DNA of 64,000 nucleotides. It comes from Lycocorax pyrrhopterus obiensis. Lineage: Eukaryota > Chordata > Aves > Passeriformes > Paradisaeidae. Location of the stretch: the NCBI GenBank assembly GCA_014706295.1, contig JACSVZ010000004.1, forward strand, positions 88,419,047 to 88,483,046, read 5' to 3'. Under the pieces are notes generated by a model, which was given only the letters and a program-made list of their open reading frames with translations, ran no database searches and was not told the DNA's origin. Positions 13,927-26,071 of the stretch are shown here, piece after piece (position 1 is the first letter of the stretch; each line of letters begins with the position of its first letter). The position numbers and the translations under genes are program-made.

Positions 13927-14577
13927 TCACAAAGACAACCCTCTAGCAGCTTTCATGTAGAAGCAGATGTTTTGAATATACAAAAACTATTTAGGTATAC
14001 AAGTCACATGATAACTTGTCTAGAAGGCACTGGGACTGGTGAAATTTGAAGTTTCTAGAGAGTTTACTGCACAGTCTTATCAGCCGGTGTAAAATTCTGT
14101 TTTCCACACAAATCATCCTCTTCACTGTACGAATTTCCTCTGTACCAGAGAAATGGTGTTTATCTCAGAGATTTTTCTTGCAGTGTTAGATAGCCTTGGC
14201 CAGGTCATGGAGAGCTCCTATGATAAGAACAAAGACCTTGAATTGATTTGATAATCTGTGAGGAGAAAAAATAACACAGAAAGGATAAACTCGATAATGT
14301 TTGTGATTGCTCATGCTGTGGAGAAAAGGTGCTGGAGTATTTTACGCTGGTTGGAATTCTCTAAGTGTTAAAGAAATTATGTGCACAGATAGGGAGTTAC
14401 AATACTGTAACGTGAAAAGTGACATGTGTGGGTCAGTGAAGTCAGGTTATTTTCTGATCAGATGGTCTACAATAATCAAACTAAAGGCAGTAGTGCAACT
14501 AAAGGTTAGCATAACTGCATTGCTGATTTTAGGATTTATGAAGGTTGCTAGTTGCCTAGTTTAGGATTAACTGTAGA

Positions 14578-15412
14578 TGTTGTGGTTGACTGTGGCTGGC
14601 CATCTGTTGCCCACCAAGCTGCTCTACCACTCCCCTTCTAAACAGGATGGGTGAAAAATACAATGAAAATCTTGTGGGTTGAGATAAGGACAGAGAGATC
14701 AGCCTCCAAATTCCATAGTAGGCATAACAGACCCAGCTTAAGGGAATCAGTTTAATTTATTGACAGTTAATAACTGAGTAGAAAAATGGGAAACAAGAAC
14801 AAATATAGAAACACCTTTCTCCTACCCTTCCCTTCTTCCTGGGCTCAACTTTACTCCCAAGTTCTCTGTATCCTCCCTGCCAGCAGTGCAGGGGGATGGG
14901 GAATGGCGGTTGCAGTCAGTTCATAACTCTTTGCTGCTTCTTTCTCCTCATGTTCTTTGCCTGCTCCAGCATGGGGGTCTCACCCATGGGATATAGTTCT
15001 TCATGAACTTCTCCGTGAGTATTTTGCTCAAGAAAGGTTCCAGCATGGGTTCCTCCCTCAGGGTGCAGTCCTTCAGGAACAGAATCTCCCATGGGGTCAC
15101 AAGACCTGTCAGCAAAACCTGCTCCTGAGCGAACACCTTTCTGCAGGCTGCAGTTTCCTGCCAGGACCCTACTCCAGCAGTAGCTTCCCAAGGGCTGCAG
15201 TTTCAGGGTGGTTATCTGCTTCACTGTGGATCTCCACGGAACAGTCTTCATCATGGGTTGCCGAGGAATCTCTACTCCACTGTCCAGATCACCTCCTCTC
15301 TCTTCTTCACCTTGGACCTTGGTGTCTGCAGAGTTATTTCTCACATATAATTCTCACTCCTCTCTCCCAGCTGCAGTTGCACAGCAGTTTGTGCCCTTAC
15401 TGTTTAAATAAA
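14578..15412 (-). mobile_element. Reverse-strand avian endogenous-retrovirus LTR, 5' part missing
   Basis: Read on the minus strand, this is the same family as 61,801-62,799. It shares the TTATTTAAAC / TTATTTAAG promoter-proximal stretch (here reversed near 15,405), the run of CCATGG...GGAGCAG units (15,200 down to 14,960), a shared TGAACTGACTGCAACCGCCATTCC-type stretch (reversed near 14,900-14,930), and the terminal CCACAACA end at 14,578. About 170 bp expected upstream of the TATA-like stretch are absent. No gag, pol or env reading frame lies next to it, so it is a solo, truncated LTR. Long antisense frames in it (for example plus 14,957-15,514) come from the repeat units. Confidence 0.8.
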
Positions 15413-17804
15413 CAAAGTACTGCTTTTCCTACAACTCTTCAAAGTGTCCTCTACCATGTTTTCAGTCATCCTTCCTTCTCTTCAGCTTCAACCAATGGAC
15501 TGTTCTCATTCTAGTGTTAGACACTCTGATTGCAGCTGTTTGGTCATGTCGTAAGTATAATCCCAGTATTTCCATATATTCATGTCCAAGTTTGCTTTTT
15601 TTTGTCCCACAGAAATACCCTATGAGCAAATCCAGTATTAATTACTCTGTATTACCTTTTTTGTTTTTCCCAACACCAATAATTTCTTCTGTTGTTTCCA
15701 TAGCTTCAGAAAAGCTCTTCCTGGATGATAATGTTCAACTTTGTAATAACCTCTTTGTGAGTAGGCTGTTATTTACTAGTTGTGTATACTGCACCTAGTA
15801 CAACAGGGAGCCCCATGTTTGAAACATTCAGACACTTCAGTAATAAAAATTATAAATAACAAAAAAGCAGGGCAAGCAGTATCTAGTTTAACAGATTTAT
15901 GAAGGAACAGGTGAAAAAAGCTCAGATGAAATCAGAACTGGATGTTCGTGAAATAGTACCCAGCATCAGTTCATGGTAGTATTACATGAATATTACACAA
16001 CTGGTTTTTAATGATTAATGGGCTTACAATATGGAGGTGATGAGATGACCTATATTTAAGGCTTCATTTTCTATTAGGAAGACAGATGGAATATTTGGAT
16101 TTGCCCAAAGAATTCCAGAAAGACTTTTACTCTCTTCAGTATTCTCCTCCTCATGCTGTATTTTTCCTAAACCGCAGAAGTCAAAAATTCAAGGAAAGAT
16201 GTTTCAGCATAGTAAAAGGTAGGAGGAAAATGATGTGTCTGTAGTCACCATGCCTTTCACATTCTAATAAATTTTGTTCCAGAAGTTTTCTACTCCTTTC
16301 ACTTCTTCAGCAAAAAACATGGTGTAGAGCTGTGCACTTTTGCCTGTGATGGCAGTAAAGGTATGTAATGAAGTGCAAATGTCATGTCTCTTCTCAGTGG
16401 AGCTTATAGAGGGGGTCAGAATACACCTTTGAATTCATCTTCCTAGTTAACTTAAAAACCCAGTTGGTCAAGTTGCCACACAAATATTGTCAAAGGCCCA
16501 GAACCCATTCCCATAAACTCCAGGCATTAAATGGTGACTGATCACAAATTCCTATGGAGAACAAGGACTTTTTTCCACCTTCATGAGATTAAAGGTTTTA
16601 CCATTCCAAGCATGTCTGCTGCTTTTTGGCTGTTATTGCAAGTTCAGATTACTTAGATAAATATCTGGCTTTTGTCATGTAGAATGAGCAACTCCAGTGA
16701 CAAAACAAAGGAAACTGGAACTATGAAGTGAGGAATATTCTTGTTGCAGCAATAGATGTGTGGGCATCAGAGGCAGCAAGAGGTTAATGCTCACTGCTGT
16801 TTCAGTAAGTGCCTTTCAGCAGAGTGAGATTTCACTGTATAGAAGCTGATTCAGTTTGCTGTTCTGAAGGCAAGGAAAAACTGGCTGAGTTAGGTACCTA
16901 CAATTAGGAGGGTTGACTAAGCTTATGTCTTTAAAATAGGTAAAAAGTAGAAAAAAAGTACAATGTACTCGCCGTTCCTGCTGTCAGAAAAAGTACTATT
17001 ATTGCACATGTGTGCAACTTCTGTAATATTTCTATTTTTAAGCAATTTTGTAAGTGCCAGATCTATCTATTTTCTGGCTTCGATCATGCAACTCTGGCGC
17101 CAAAGAACTTGGCATCCTGAATGTTCTAGAAAGCCTCAACTTTTGTAGAAATATGTACTACGACCCTGACAAATGGCAAGAAAAATAAATACATTCTGTA
17201 CAGTTTTGGCATAGAAGTTTCATTAAAGATTTGTGAATAAGTCCCTCAGAACATAAATGAACTCCACAACTAACTTCAGTCATGAGATCCAATAGTTGGA
17301 TGGCTGCCAAAATTAAGCTGGAGGGTTTTTTCAGGTTGACAGCACAGTACTGTCAAAGGTAATTGTGATTGAAATTAAGGATAGAATCCTTTCTAAGAAA
17401 TTGCATACTAGCAATAGTTAAATAAAGTACTGTGTGTATTTTATATTCTTGTTTTATTTTTCTATTTGCAAATCAGACTTTAGTATTTTGGGAACTTAAT
17501 AAGCAGCAAAAAGAGACTAAGGTATTAAAATTTCCTAATAATCTTATTTTTCCTAATTTATCCACAAAGGAGTCATTATATAAATTATGTTACAGTTAAC
17601 CAAGGTGAATCATGTATTTAAAAATCTCTGACCCAGTCTCTTTGTGGCATTTAAACATACGTGTGTCTTTTACGTCCTTGAATAGTCCCAGGAACTCACA
17701 AATGTGCTTACTTTCTCTGCTGAATCATTGCTTTGTTTGATATTCTTCTGCCGCATTCAGCATTCTGCTTAATAATAGACAACAAAGAGCTGAGTATTGT
17801 AGGT
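15413..17804. other. Non-coding AT-rich DNA apart from candidate exon segments
   Basis: No repeat was recognised. The interval contains four of the short open segments described in the 13.9-20.1 kb chain; the rest shows nothing distinctive. Confidence 0.5.
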
Positions 17805-17895
17805 TGTTGTACTGGGTTTACGTGGCAAGGTTTTGGTAGTGGGGGGAGGGCTGCAGAGGTGGCTTATGGGAGAAGATCCCAGAAGCTGGTATGTT
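17805..17895 (+). mobile_element. 5' fragment of the same avian LTR family
   Basis: TGTTGTACTGGGTTTACGTG and GCAAGGTTTTGGTAGTGG, followed by GGCTTATGGGAGAAGATCCC, match the first about 90 bases of the LTR at 61,801 (TGTTTTATTGGGTTTATATG, GTAAGGTTTAGGTAGTAG, GCTTCTGTAAGAAGATGCC). The remainder of the LTR is missing. It is a relic with no coding content. Confidence 0.75.
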
Positions 17896-18718
17896 CTTAA
17901 AAACTAGGAAAATTTTGCAATATTACTGCAAACATTACTTGTATTAAGAACTAATTTTAAAAAAGAGTCCTAAAGAGTCATGTCTCCATAAACCAACTAC
18001 CATTTTGCTGGTGTTCTGAAAACACTGGTCTTCACCCTTTATATTACAAAATGCTTAAGCATTAATTATTTAAAAATCTCTTCCGATATAAATCAGAAAC
18101 CAATAGTATGTGCGTATCTCTCATTCAGGTAAAAGAGATAAGAGACAAGGGACTCTTTTATCTTTTATTTTTAGTTACAATTGGAAGGTAATCTGCTGTA
18201 ACTATCTTATCTATTGTTTTTCTGTATCATTTGGCATCTTCAATAATTTTGCATTCGTTTCCTTAATTTGATTTGCCTGTTCTGATCAGTGTGGGAAAAT
18301 TAATTTTTTTCACCTTTTCTGTAAAGGAGAAAATGTTCTTACTTAATTTACTGAAAATGTGTTACATGCACCACTAAGATAACTAGAAATGTAACTTGAA
18401 TTGTAAAACACAATACTTAGAAGCACACCAGATGTTCTCAAATATGTGGGAAACTCCCAAAGTGCAGAGACATCAGCAGCAGTCAAACTAACCCAATATT
18501 TTAACAGTCCTGAGGGCCAAGACGTTTTAAAGTATTTTTCTATTTTCTGGTTTCTTTCAATTACCTTTTTTCTCCATACATATTGTACTTGCTCAGAAAA
18601 TCTGGCTCTATTTTGTGGCAGTCAGTCTGTGATTATAACTAAAGCTGAAATACTGCTACTTGTCTCAACCAAATAGTTTTCTCTTTAAATCTCGACTTTG
18701 GTTTCAAATAATGCAGAG

Positions 18719-18880
18719 TGAAATCAGAGACTGGAACTGTGTGATAGATGGAAAATATTTGACTTCTTCACATGAAAAAGGGTTCCTGTCTCATTCCTTC
18801 GATACAGTGCTTCACTCATGGGAGGAACACTTTAAAACTGAAGAAGCCATCAAACTCACAACAGCACTCTATGCAAAACG
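18719..18880 (+). CDS. Candidate internal exon, unrecognised protein
   Basis: This is the strongest single segment of the 13.9-20.1 kb chain. It is open for 53 codons in one frame and is followed directly by a consensus GTAAGC donor. Upstream, TTTGGTTTCAAATAATGCAG gives an acceptor at 18,716; a start at 18,719 also fits the phase of the preceding segment. The peptide is mixed polar and hydrophobic (it contains EIRDWNCVIDGKYL and SWEEHFKTEEAIKL) with no motif that I know. Both the exon status and the coding status are inference. An open stretch of this length also arises by chance in 64 kb of AT-rich DNA. Confidence 0.25.
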
Positions 18881-20085
18881 GTAAGCACATGTCAATCATA
18901 TGAGAGGAACAGGGAGGGAAAGGATTTTTTTTTCATTTTATTTTTTAAGCTATGCAGGTGTTCTTTGCCTTTTCTTTGATTCTTTAAAAGAAGGCATCTG
19001 TTTGATTAACCTATTTTGATTTAATTACAATTTGCATATTCTTTCTTATTTTAGTAGTTTGTGGGTGGAAGTAAAATGAGAAAACAGATGCTTATCCTGT
19101 TATGAAACTCATAAGGAAATACCTTTGCCCATTGGAGTACTTTGATAAGTAGGTTTGCAAGAGATGTCAAGCCTTACTCTAAGTGTATTGCGGAAACAAT
19201 GCTTTTCTATTGTTCCTTAGTAGTTTATGAATGGACTGAGCACAGAAATCACTTTTTTTCTATTGTATTTTCCTGTTCCTACCTCCTAGTTAGTGAAAAA
19301 TAGCAGAGTTGGCTCCCTTTCCTTTTGATAAAAACTTTTTAAAACAGAAGTGCAAAGCCACAAATCACTAAGATGCATTTTAGTGTACTGTGGGTACAGG
19401 ACACTGAGAAAAAGAGATGTTGTCTAATATTTTAAGATCCTTTCTAAGAGTATTAAATCACTGCATTTTCCTCCATGCCTGTTTGCTTCTCCTGCTTTCT
19501 ACAAATCCTGCTTAATGAACAATGTAGTATCAGTGAATTTATCAGAAGAAAATATACATCTCAGCAGAATCCAATCAGCGTGAGTTGTCTTGCTAGCTAT
19601 CAGATCCTCAGAAGGAACGAACTCTTATATTTATATGAGTAGGAAAACATCTACCAGCTCAGGTAGGAAGGGAAAATTTTGTGATGACACCTTGATAAAA
19701 TACTGGCAGTATGCTGTTGCAGTTTGCTCTTCCTTTTTGTTATTTAACAGTGTTTGCTAAGAGTAAATATCAACGGGCTGTGGAAACTCAGTTATCTAGG
19801 AAGTGGTTCATCCAGATATATTGTTGGGCTGTCTGGAGAGATCATTAGGTGGTTTATTGACTAAACACAAACTCGTAACACCCAGACAAGACTTCAGTCT
19901 TGTTCCTTAGAGATCAGCAGTCAGTGCTATATAACCCAAGGCTCCTTGAGACATTTGCAGGGTACATCAGAGGGACCTTTAATCCTTCCTCTGAGCTTGG
20001 CTCTTGCCATCAGATCAATTCCCCTGACAAGAGACAACAGATACCACCAAATAGCAGGATCTCTACTGAAGCTGAAGTTGCCTAG

Positions 20086-23000
20086 TGCACCTCTGCAATA
20101 CCCATCTTTCTAAGTGATGCATTCATCTTCATACTAATGTAGTATTTTTCATTTGAACTGGGTAAACTCCCTATTACTGGAAATTATTTGCATTACAAAC
20201 AGCAACTTGAAGCAGGAGTTGAAGAAAGATTTAGACATTAAAGAGTGAGTCCTGAATCCTTTATCACAGTAAATATTTTAGGCCTTTGTTACAAAACTGT
20301 GCTTATCAATTCACTTATGTCTCTTTGATGCTAATTACTCAGTGAGGGAATACCTCATAACTAAAGTCACTTCAGCATGGCAAACTATCCATTGTCTTGT
20401 TTTCTATCCTTCTCAATGCTCCAAGCTGAAACCTGGAACAACTACCAGCTGAAAAAAACCCTACCTCACATCATCACCAGTTGATTTCCATTGCCCCATC
20501 AGGCTGGCTTGAACAGCTGAGAGAAAAAGCATTGAAAGGATTCCTTGAGGGAGCTACTAATGGCGTTATATCACCTTTATATGCTGTCTGTCAGAGCATA
20601 GGAGACTTGTTGAAGGAAGGAAGACAAGACAGTGAAGACTACACAACTGAGAGCAAAAGAAAGAGAGAAGGATATTAAAGGCCTCCCAGACACTAGAGCA
20701 GGAAGATGGCAAAGTAATTGTCACTGTGTGTGTGATGAGTGAGGGGGAAAAAGACAGCAAAAACTGAGAAAAATCTACCTTCCAGAGGAGAGGGACCACC
20801 CCAACAAAGAACTCATTTACATGCAGCTCAGCCTCAGTGCTAAGCAAGGGGAGGCAACAGACAACAAACAGAGAAGGATATGTCCACAAGATACCTGAAA
20901 CTAGAAAGGATAGATTCAGGTAGTGAGAAAGAATCGAAATTGCAGAAAAAATCATTGGAATTGTACATTTAAAAAATTAATTTAGGAGCATCTATGTGTA
21001 ATGGACCACACCAGTGGCCCTACCAGGACCAAATGTGTGAGGCGAAAAAAATCAAGTACTTAATTCCAAGGAGTTGGTAGACATAATAATCTTTCAGGGA
21101 AAGCAAGTGAGTAGAAGGAAGAAAATAGAAAAGATCATGAAAGATTAAAAAATCAGTGGAACAGAAATTCTGAAGTTAAGGAAAGAAATGGAGTAGAGAT
21201 CTGTATATGAAGTGGACTCTGTAGGTGTTGCACTTGAGAGAAAGTGATTATTAGGGTATTATCACTGAAATGGAGCATAAGTAGTCATAAGAAAATTTTA
21301 GGATACATTATTGCCTGACAGGAAGAAAATCTGGAGTGACTGCACAGACAGGCAAAACCAGAATAAGCTGAGAGAAGAAAAATTATGAAAGCTTAATGGA
21401 TTGTGGGAAAAGTGAAAAGTATACTGCAGTTAGAGAACAGAGGAAAATGTTAAGAATGGGTAGACACACTAGGATGTAATTTTAATTATATAGTTAAATG
21501 AACTGTAAAGTTCACTCAGAGTAAATGGTTGAAACTTTGAAGCATTAAAAGTGAGATGCAATGCCCAATTTATCTGAGAGATCACTCTGGTCTTGTGTCT
21601 ATCTCTCCTCATGCTATCTGTAGAAAAGATGTAGTGATAGGAGTCCAGAGCTAACAAGGTCTCACAAATTTGAGGTTTTAATATATTTGTCATTTAAGAC
21701 CTCTCCTATATGGATTTAGCTGTCCTGGAAGATACAGCACCAGTGGTCAGCCAACACCAGAAATCTCATCATTGCTAGAAGTGTCAAAACTGCATCAAGA
21801 GGAGAAATAATTGGGATTTTTAGTGAAGAGAAACTTCCCCAGCATGCATTCACAACTTAGAATGAATCACTAGCTTCATAAATTCTTGGCTGAGTGTTCG
21901 AGTTTCTCTAAGTTGAGAAGGGTATTAGAGATTCTGCTGGAAATCCCCATACTTCAAATGCTAAATTAGCTATTAAATTTAGTTGGATTCGAAAAGTGAT
22001 AAAAGCCTACCTACACTGTAGATAGAAGCTAGGTAGTGTAGGTAGTTTTCTTTCAAATAACTATAGAAAAAACAAAGACACTGTTTTCAAATGCGTAGGA
22101 AGATGTTAAATTAACTCTAAAGTTGATACAGTAGCCCAGAGGTGAAAATTTTACTTAAACTTTGACTTAAAATATATTTTTTTTCTGTGTATTGCTAACA
22201 CTTTACATCAATGATGCATAAGGTAAGTGGAAAATAGAAGCTTAATGTTGTATTTGATAGAAAATAGGTGCCTTTTTTTATTTATTACTATATTAGTCAT
22301 AAAAATATGTACAAGCTATTTCTATCTTTTTAAGAAGAAAACAGTCCAATAATTTTCAGTCAAGATTTTTGTGTTATACTTTCTCTTAAAATACCTCCAT
22401 TTGTTGAATCAGCATCTTCTGAGGAGTAATTTCAAGAGTTTGTTTCTAACAATCTTCATATTTCTTCTATACAGAAATGAAGAGCTTTCTTAGAGAATAC
22501 TACTCGCTGATGCCAGACAGCAGGTGGACCGGTGGGATATTACAAAGAGGTGTGCATTACAAATGTCTGGTGCTCTTTCAATATAAATGAGCTCTTCTTT
22601 GAAAAGCTTCAACTGAAGGTCTTAACTCTTGAGGACAAATATTTCAAATCCCTGTGTATAGCATCTGCCAGTAGGTCTTTGCCAGAGACCTTCATCTCTT
22701 CATTGATTGCACAGGAAAAGTAGGTCTCTAATTTGGCTTCTCTTACAGACCCTGCTAAAGTCAGACGTCTACAGCTTCTTAGGTGTTGAGTGGGAAAAGG
22801 TCACCAACCTTCAAAATGTATTTAAAAATTCATGTTCTTCCTTACATCTCTTCTGGAGTTACTCCATATTTTAAAAAAACCTTTTGGGATATGACGACCT
22901 GTCTTATGCCTCTTCTAGAAAATATTTGAAAAACTTCCAGTTTTCTCAGTAATTTTTAATATTGAGAATTAAAGACAAAGTAAAAGATAATTCTTGTCTT

Positions 23001-25098
23001 GTGGAAAGAACAGTATTCAATATTATGTCCCGAAGTTTGTGCAAAGGGTTTTGTGTGCAAACCATCACATTGGCTACTTGAAAATGCCCTTTTTAAAACT
23101 ATTTTAGTAGAGCTCTTTGAAATTAAAGGATTCTCTGAACTTGCATTCTAGTAAACTAGAATTCTCTTTTAAAACCGACCACAAGGAGCCAAAAAACATC
23201 AGAAATTAATTTAAAACAGGAAGAATTCCTAACAGAAATTTCTTAGAAATATTTACTCAATGATAATTTTTACACTTATTTCCTTCCAACTATGCCTTAA
23301 GGTCAGTGTAACCAAGGCACAAGTTCTTTAAGCTCTTGTTTCTGCTTCCAGCCATTTGAGAGTTCCTCTAATTAAATGCAGAAGGAAAGGGATGCTATTC
23401 CCTTAGTGTTCTTCATTAATACTAGAAACTAAGTTGGCATTGGGGACTAATGTGCTTCCCCGTTTTCCATGGAGCTCTTTCACAGTTCAACTCTGCAGTG
23501 ATATTAACTATAACTGGAAAGACACTTTTTAGCCCTTTCAGTAAGTGCTGATAGAGTATTCTTTGGTGAGGTTACACACCAGTCACATCAGCAGTCATAC
23601 AGCTGCCTGATGAGGGCCTCTGGATCCTATTAAAACTGTATTAAACCCTCCCATGTTGTTATGAAGATTTGTTCAGTAATTATGAAATGAAATCTGAGGG
23701 ATAACAGGGTCAGAAAAGGGTTGATAAGGGTAGGTTGGAAACAGCCAGTGAATGCTAGAGGAACATTCCTTTGTTGTTTTGAATTACACACTGCAGTTTC
23801 AAATAGTTCTCCAGTATATTTTGCTGATACCATTGACAGTAGAGTACAAAACTGTCATAAGAAATCCCAAGCAATTACATTACTGCATCAGTTCTGGGCT
23901 TTTTTTTTTTTCAGAGAATTTTTCTGTGCCTTCATATATGACTATGAGCAGCTCATAGCTCAACCTTTTCTTTTGCTACTTCTCCAAGTATGAATTGGAA
24001 GACATATTCAAAAATCTGAAATTATTCCATCTTCATTCAGGTTTGTAATATATTTATACCAGAGGGAGGGTGTGACTCTAATATGTAGGTCCCCACAAGG
24101 AGTCAGAGTGTTGCCTACATTTTATTTCTGGAGCCTCTCTGAATGGCTTTTGAGATGCAAGAAATAATACAATATGCATTAATTTTCATACTGGTGACTA
24201 TCAAATGAAGTTATTTGAAATTTTAGAACTGATAATAGAAGTTGTCAATCATATCTAGCATTCAGCTTATTTTTAATGAAAATTGACATATAAAATTGAC
24301 TTTTATTGGGGCTATTCCTGCTGACATTTATTGCTACTCAGAATTTTGCCTTGGTTTTTATACTTCCTTGCATCATTTGGTGTTCTCTATCTATAAGTCT
24401 AGCTGAAAATCTTGTGAAGTAAAAAATTTGAGGTTTAATTACAGTTTTAATACATATTTACACAATTCAGCCTCAAAATAAAGTTGTAAGACTTGCAGAA
24501 GCACAAATTATTTATGAAAATAAACACTGGAATTCAACAATTCTTTACTGAAATCAGTTTCATCAGACACTTGTTTCTGCAATGACCAGAACCATTCCTT
24601 TGGTAATTTTCACCACTGTCCTTACACTGAAGTAAATCAAATACAGATGTTCAGGTTCAAGCTAAAATTTATCTTTTGCCTAGATTTTTTTCTAAACAAA
24701 ACTAAATGAATATGCAATGCTTAATGGTGTAGGAGGCATGGATCAGGCATAAAATACAAGGCTAGTAAGTTTTGAAAATGTTGCTGTTTATATTTTCCGT
24801 AGTGAATGACTTGTGCTTTCCACACCCTTTGTTGCGTGGAGATGTATTTTCATGAGCAGTTTGCGTGAAATGTCAAATCTTTGACATCTAAATTTTCTCT
24901 CACAGCAGCACTTTGCACTTCAAGACAAAAACCCATCTCCAAACAGTTTTGTTGAAATATTTTCACTTCTATCAGATTTGTCTCCAAAGCTGAGCAGAAG
25001 TGGCTCATCTCCACTATATAATGTTTCTTAAATAACATTGCCTTTATAGTTGTCTCAGCATTAGAAAAACAGTAATTTGCATCCATGTTTCTACTTAC
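20086..25098. other. Non-coding DNA; purine-rich from about 20.5 to 21.4 kb
   Basis: From about 20,500 to 21,450 the plus strand is rich in A and G (many GAAAG/GGAAGA stretches), which keeps a 65-codon frame open at 20,481-20,678. I recognise no family in it. An 11-bp inverted repeat lies at 22,007-22,045. Two more splice-flanked segments near 22,475-22,523 and 22,757-22,798 are too weak to call; the first reads through a TAG in the frame that would continue the upstream chain. Confidence 0.5.
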
Positions 25099-25183
25099 TT
25101 TGCTTGAGATGCTCTCTTTTGCTTTGCGGGTCAGGAGAATTGCTTCAGTTTTTTTTCCTGAATAATACACACTTTCTCCAGAG
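25099..25183 (-). CDS. Candidate internal exon on the minus strand, unrecognised
   Basis: On the minus strand the segment is preceded by TTGTTTTGTACTTTCAG (a good acceptor) and followed by GTAAGT (a consensus donor). It is open as one base plus 28 codons, inside a longer open frame of 127 codons (25,233 down to 24,850) that begins with ATG. The peptide is basic (GKKTEAILLTRKAKESISSK) and I recognise no domain. No partner exon with matching phase was found nearby. It may be a chance pairing of signals, or an exon of an unidentified gene. Confidence 0.2.
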
Positions 25184-25495
25184 CTGAAAGTACAAAACAA
25201 GGTGTTGCATTGATTTCCCTTTGATTTTTCCATCTTTGAGCTGATGTTTAAGTTTCCTCATGCTTCAGATGTGTCAGTTGAATCTTCTGAAGCAAAGGAA
25301 TTGACAGTGTTTTCCCAGTCATTGTGCATGTATCATTCTGACACCGGCCATGAAAACTACTGTGTCAGAATCTGTCATGGGGGAATATGCAAATACTTTT
25401 CAGCAACTCCATTCTCTGCATGTAACACCCAAACAGAGGCTTTCCTTCTTTTTTCATTTGATTTGAACGAGTTATAAAACATTTTTTGAGAACAA

Positions 25496-26071
25496 TATAA
25501 TCATGAAATCATTTCAGTTGGAAAAGACCTCAAAAATTATAGAGTCCAACGTTTGACTGAACACCACATTCTCAACTAAACTATAGCACTAAGACCCACA
25601 TCCTGTCACTTCTTGAACATTTCAAGAGATGGTGTTCCCACCAACCGTGCTGGGCAGCCTATTCCAATGCCTGACTGCCCTTTGAGTGAAGAAATTCTTC
25701 CTGATGTCCAGCCTGAACCTCCCTTGGCACAGCTTGAGGCCATTTCCTCTTGTCCTGGCACTGGTTGCCTGGGAGAAGAGGCCGACCCCAACCTGTCTAC
25801 GGCTTCCTTTCAGGCGGCTGTAGAGAGCGATAAGGTCTCCCCTGAGCCTCCTTTTCTCCAGGCTAAACACCCCCAGCTCCCTCAGCTGCTCCTCACAGGA
25901 CTTGTGCTCCAGACCCTTCCCCAGCTCCATTGTCCTTCTCTGGACACCCTCCAGCCCCTCAATGTCTGTCTTGTAGTGAGGGGTCCAAAACTGGACGCAG
26001 GATTTGAGTTGTGGCTTCCCCAGTGCCGATCACTGCCCTGGTCCTGCTGGCCACACTGTTTTTGATACAGG
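25496..26071 (-). mobile_element. CR1-type LINE, 5'-truncated 3' end
   Basis: The left edge (ATCATTTCAGTTGGAAAAGACC) is the 3' tail typical of avian CR1, so the element runs on the minus strand. It carries the C-terminal part of the reverse-transcriptase ORF, open from 25,930 to 25,622, with the family's [20 protein letters not shown] and [12 protein letters not shown] segments. Near 25,650 the frame shifts: the RHWNRLP segment is in one frame and [10 protein letters not shown] in another, which implies a small indel. CR1 spreads by reverse transcription from its 3' end, and such truncation is normal. This is the least decayed CR1 3' end in the window. Confidence 0.95.

Larger units (their letters stand above)
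13927..20085 (+). other. Chain of phase-compatible exon-like open segments; hypothetical gene or pseudogene
   Basis: Eight segments each lie between an AG acceptor and a GT donor and join in one frame: 13,927-13,994, 15,486-15,550, 15,704-15,756, 16,086-16,218, 16,283-16,360, 18,432-18,531, 18,719-18,880 and a closing segment 19,911-20,085 that ends in TAG. The best boundaries are GTAAGT after 15,550, GTGAGT after 15,756, GTATGT after 16,360 and GTAAGC after 18,880. The joined reading is roughly 240 codons with no stop. I recognise no family, and no start codon or promoter was found. Weak points: the gap 16,219-16,282 is only 64 bp, some sites are poor, and I chose the sites after seeing the frames, so chance assembly is a serious alternative. 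The reverse-strand LTR at 14.6-15.4 kb would lie in the first intron. Confidence 0.2.

Noticed and set aside
14184..14260. Segment after TTTTTCTTGCAG as another exon of the chain
   Set aside because: Its only open frame reaches TGA before a usable donor and its phase does not fit the next segment.
14957..15514. 185-codon plus-strand open frame
   Set aside because: It is the same antisense-of-LTR artefact, continued into flanking DNA.
20481..20678. 65-codon charged frame with a plausible amphipathic helix
   Set aside because: It sits in a purine-rich stretch that favours Lys, Glu, Arg and Gly codons and avoids stops; no family recognised.
22475..22798. Two further splice-flanked segments that might continue the 13.9-20.1 kb chain
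   Set aside because: The first contains an in-frame TAG in the phase set by the upstream donor, and the chain already closes with a stop at 20,085.
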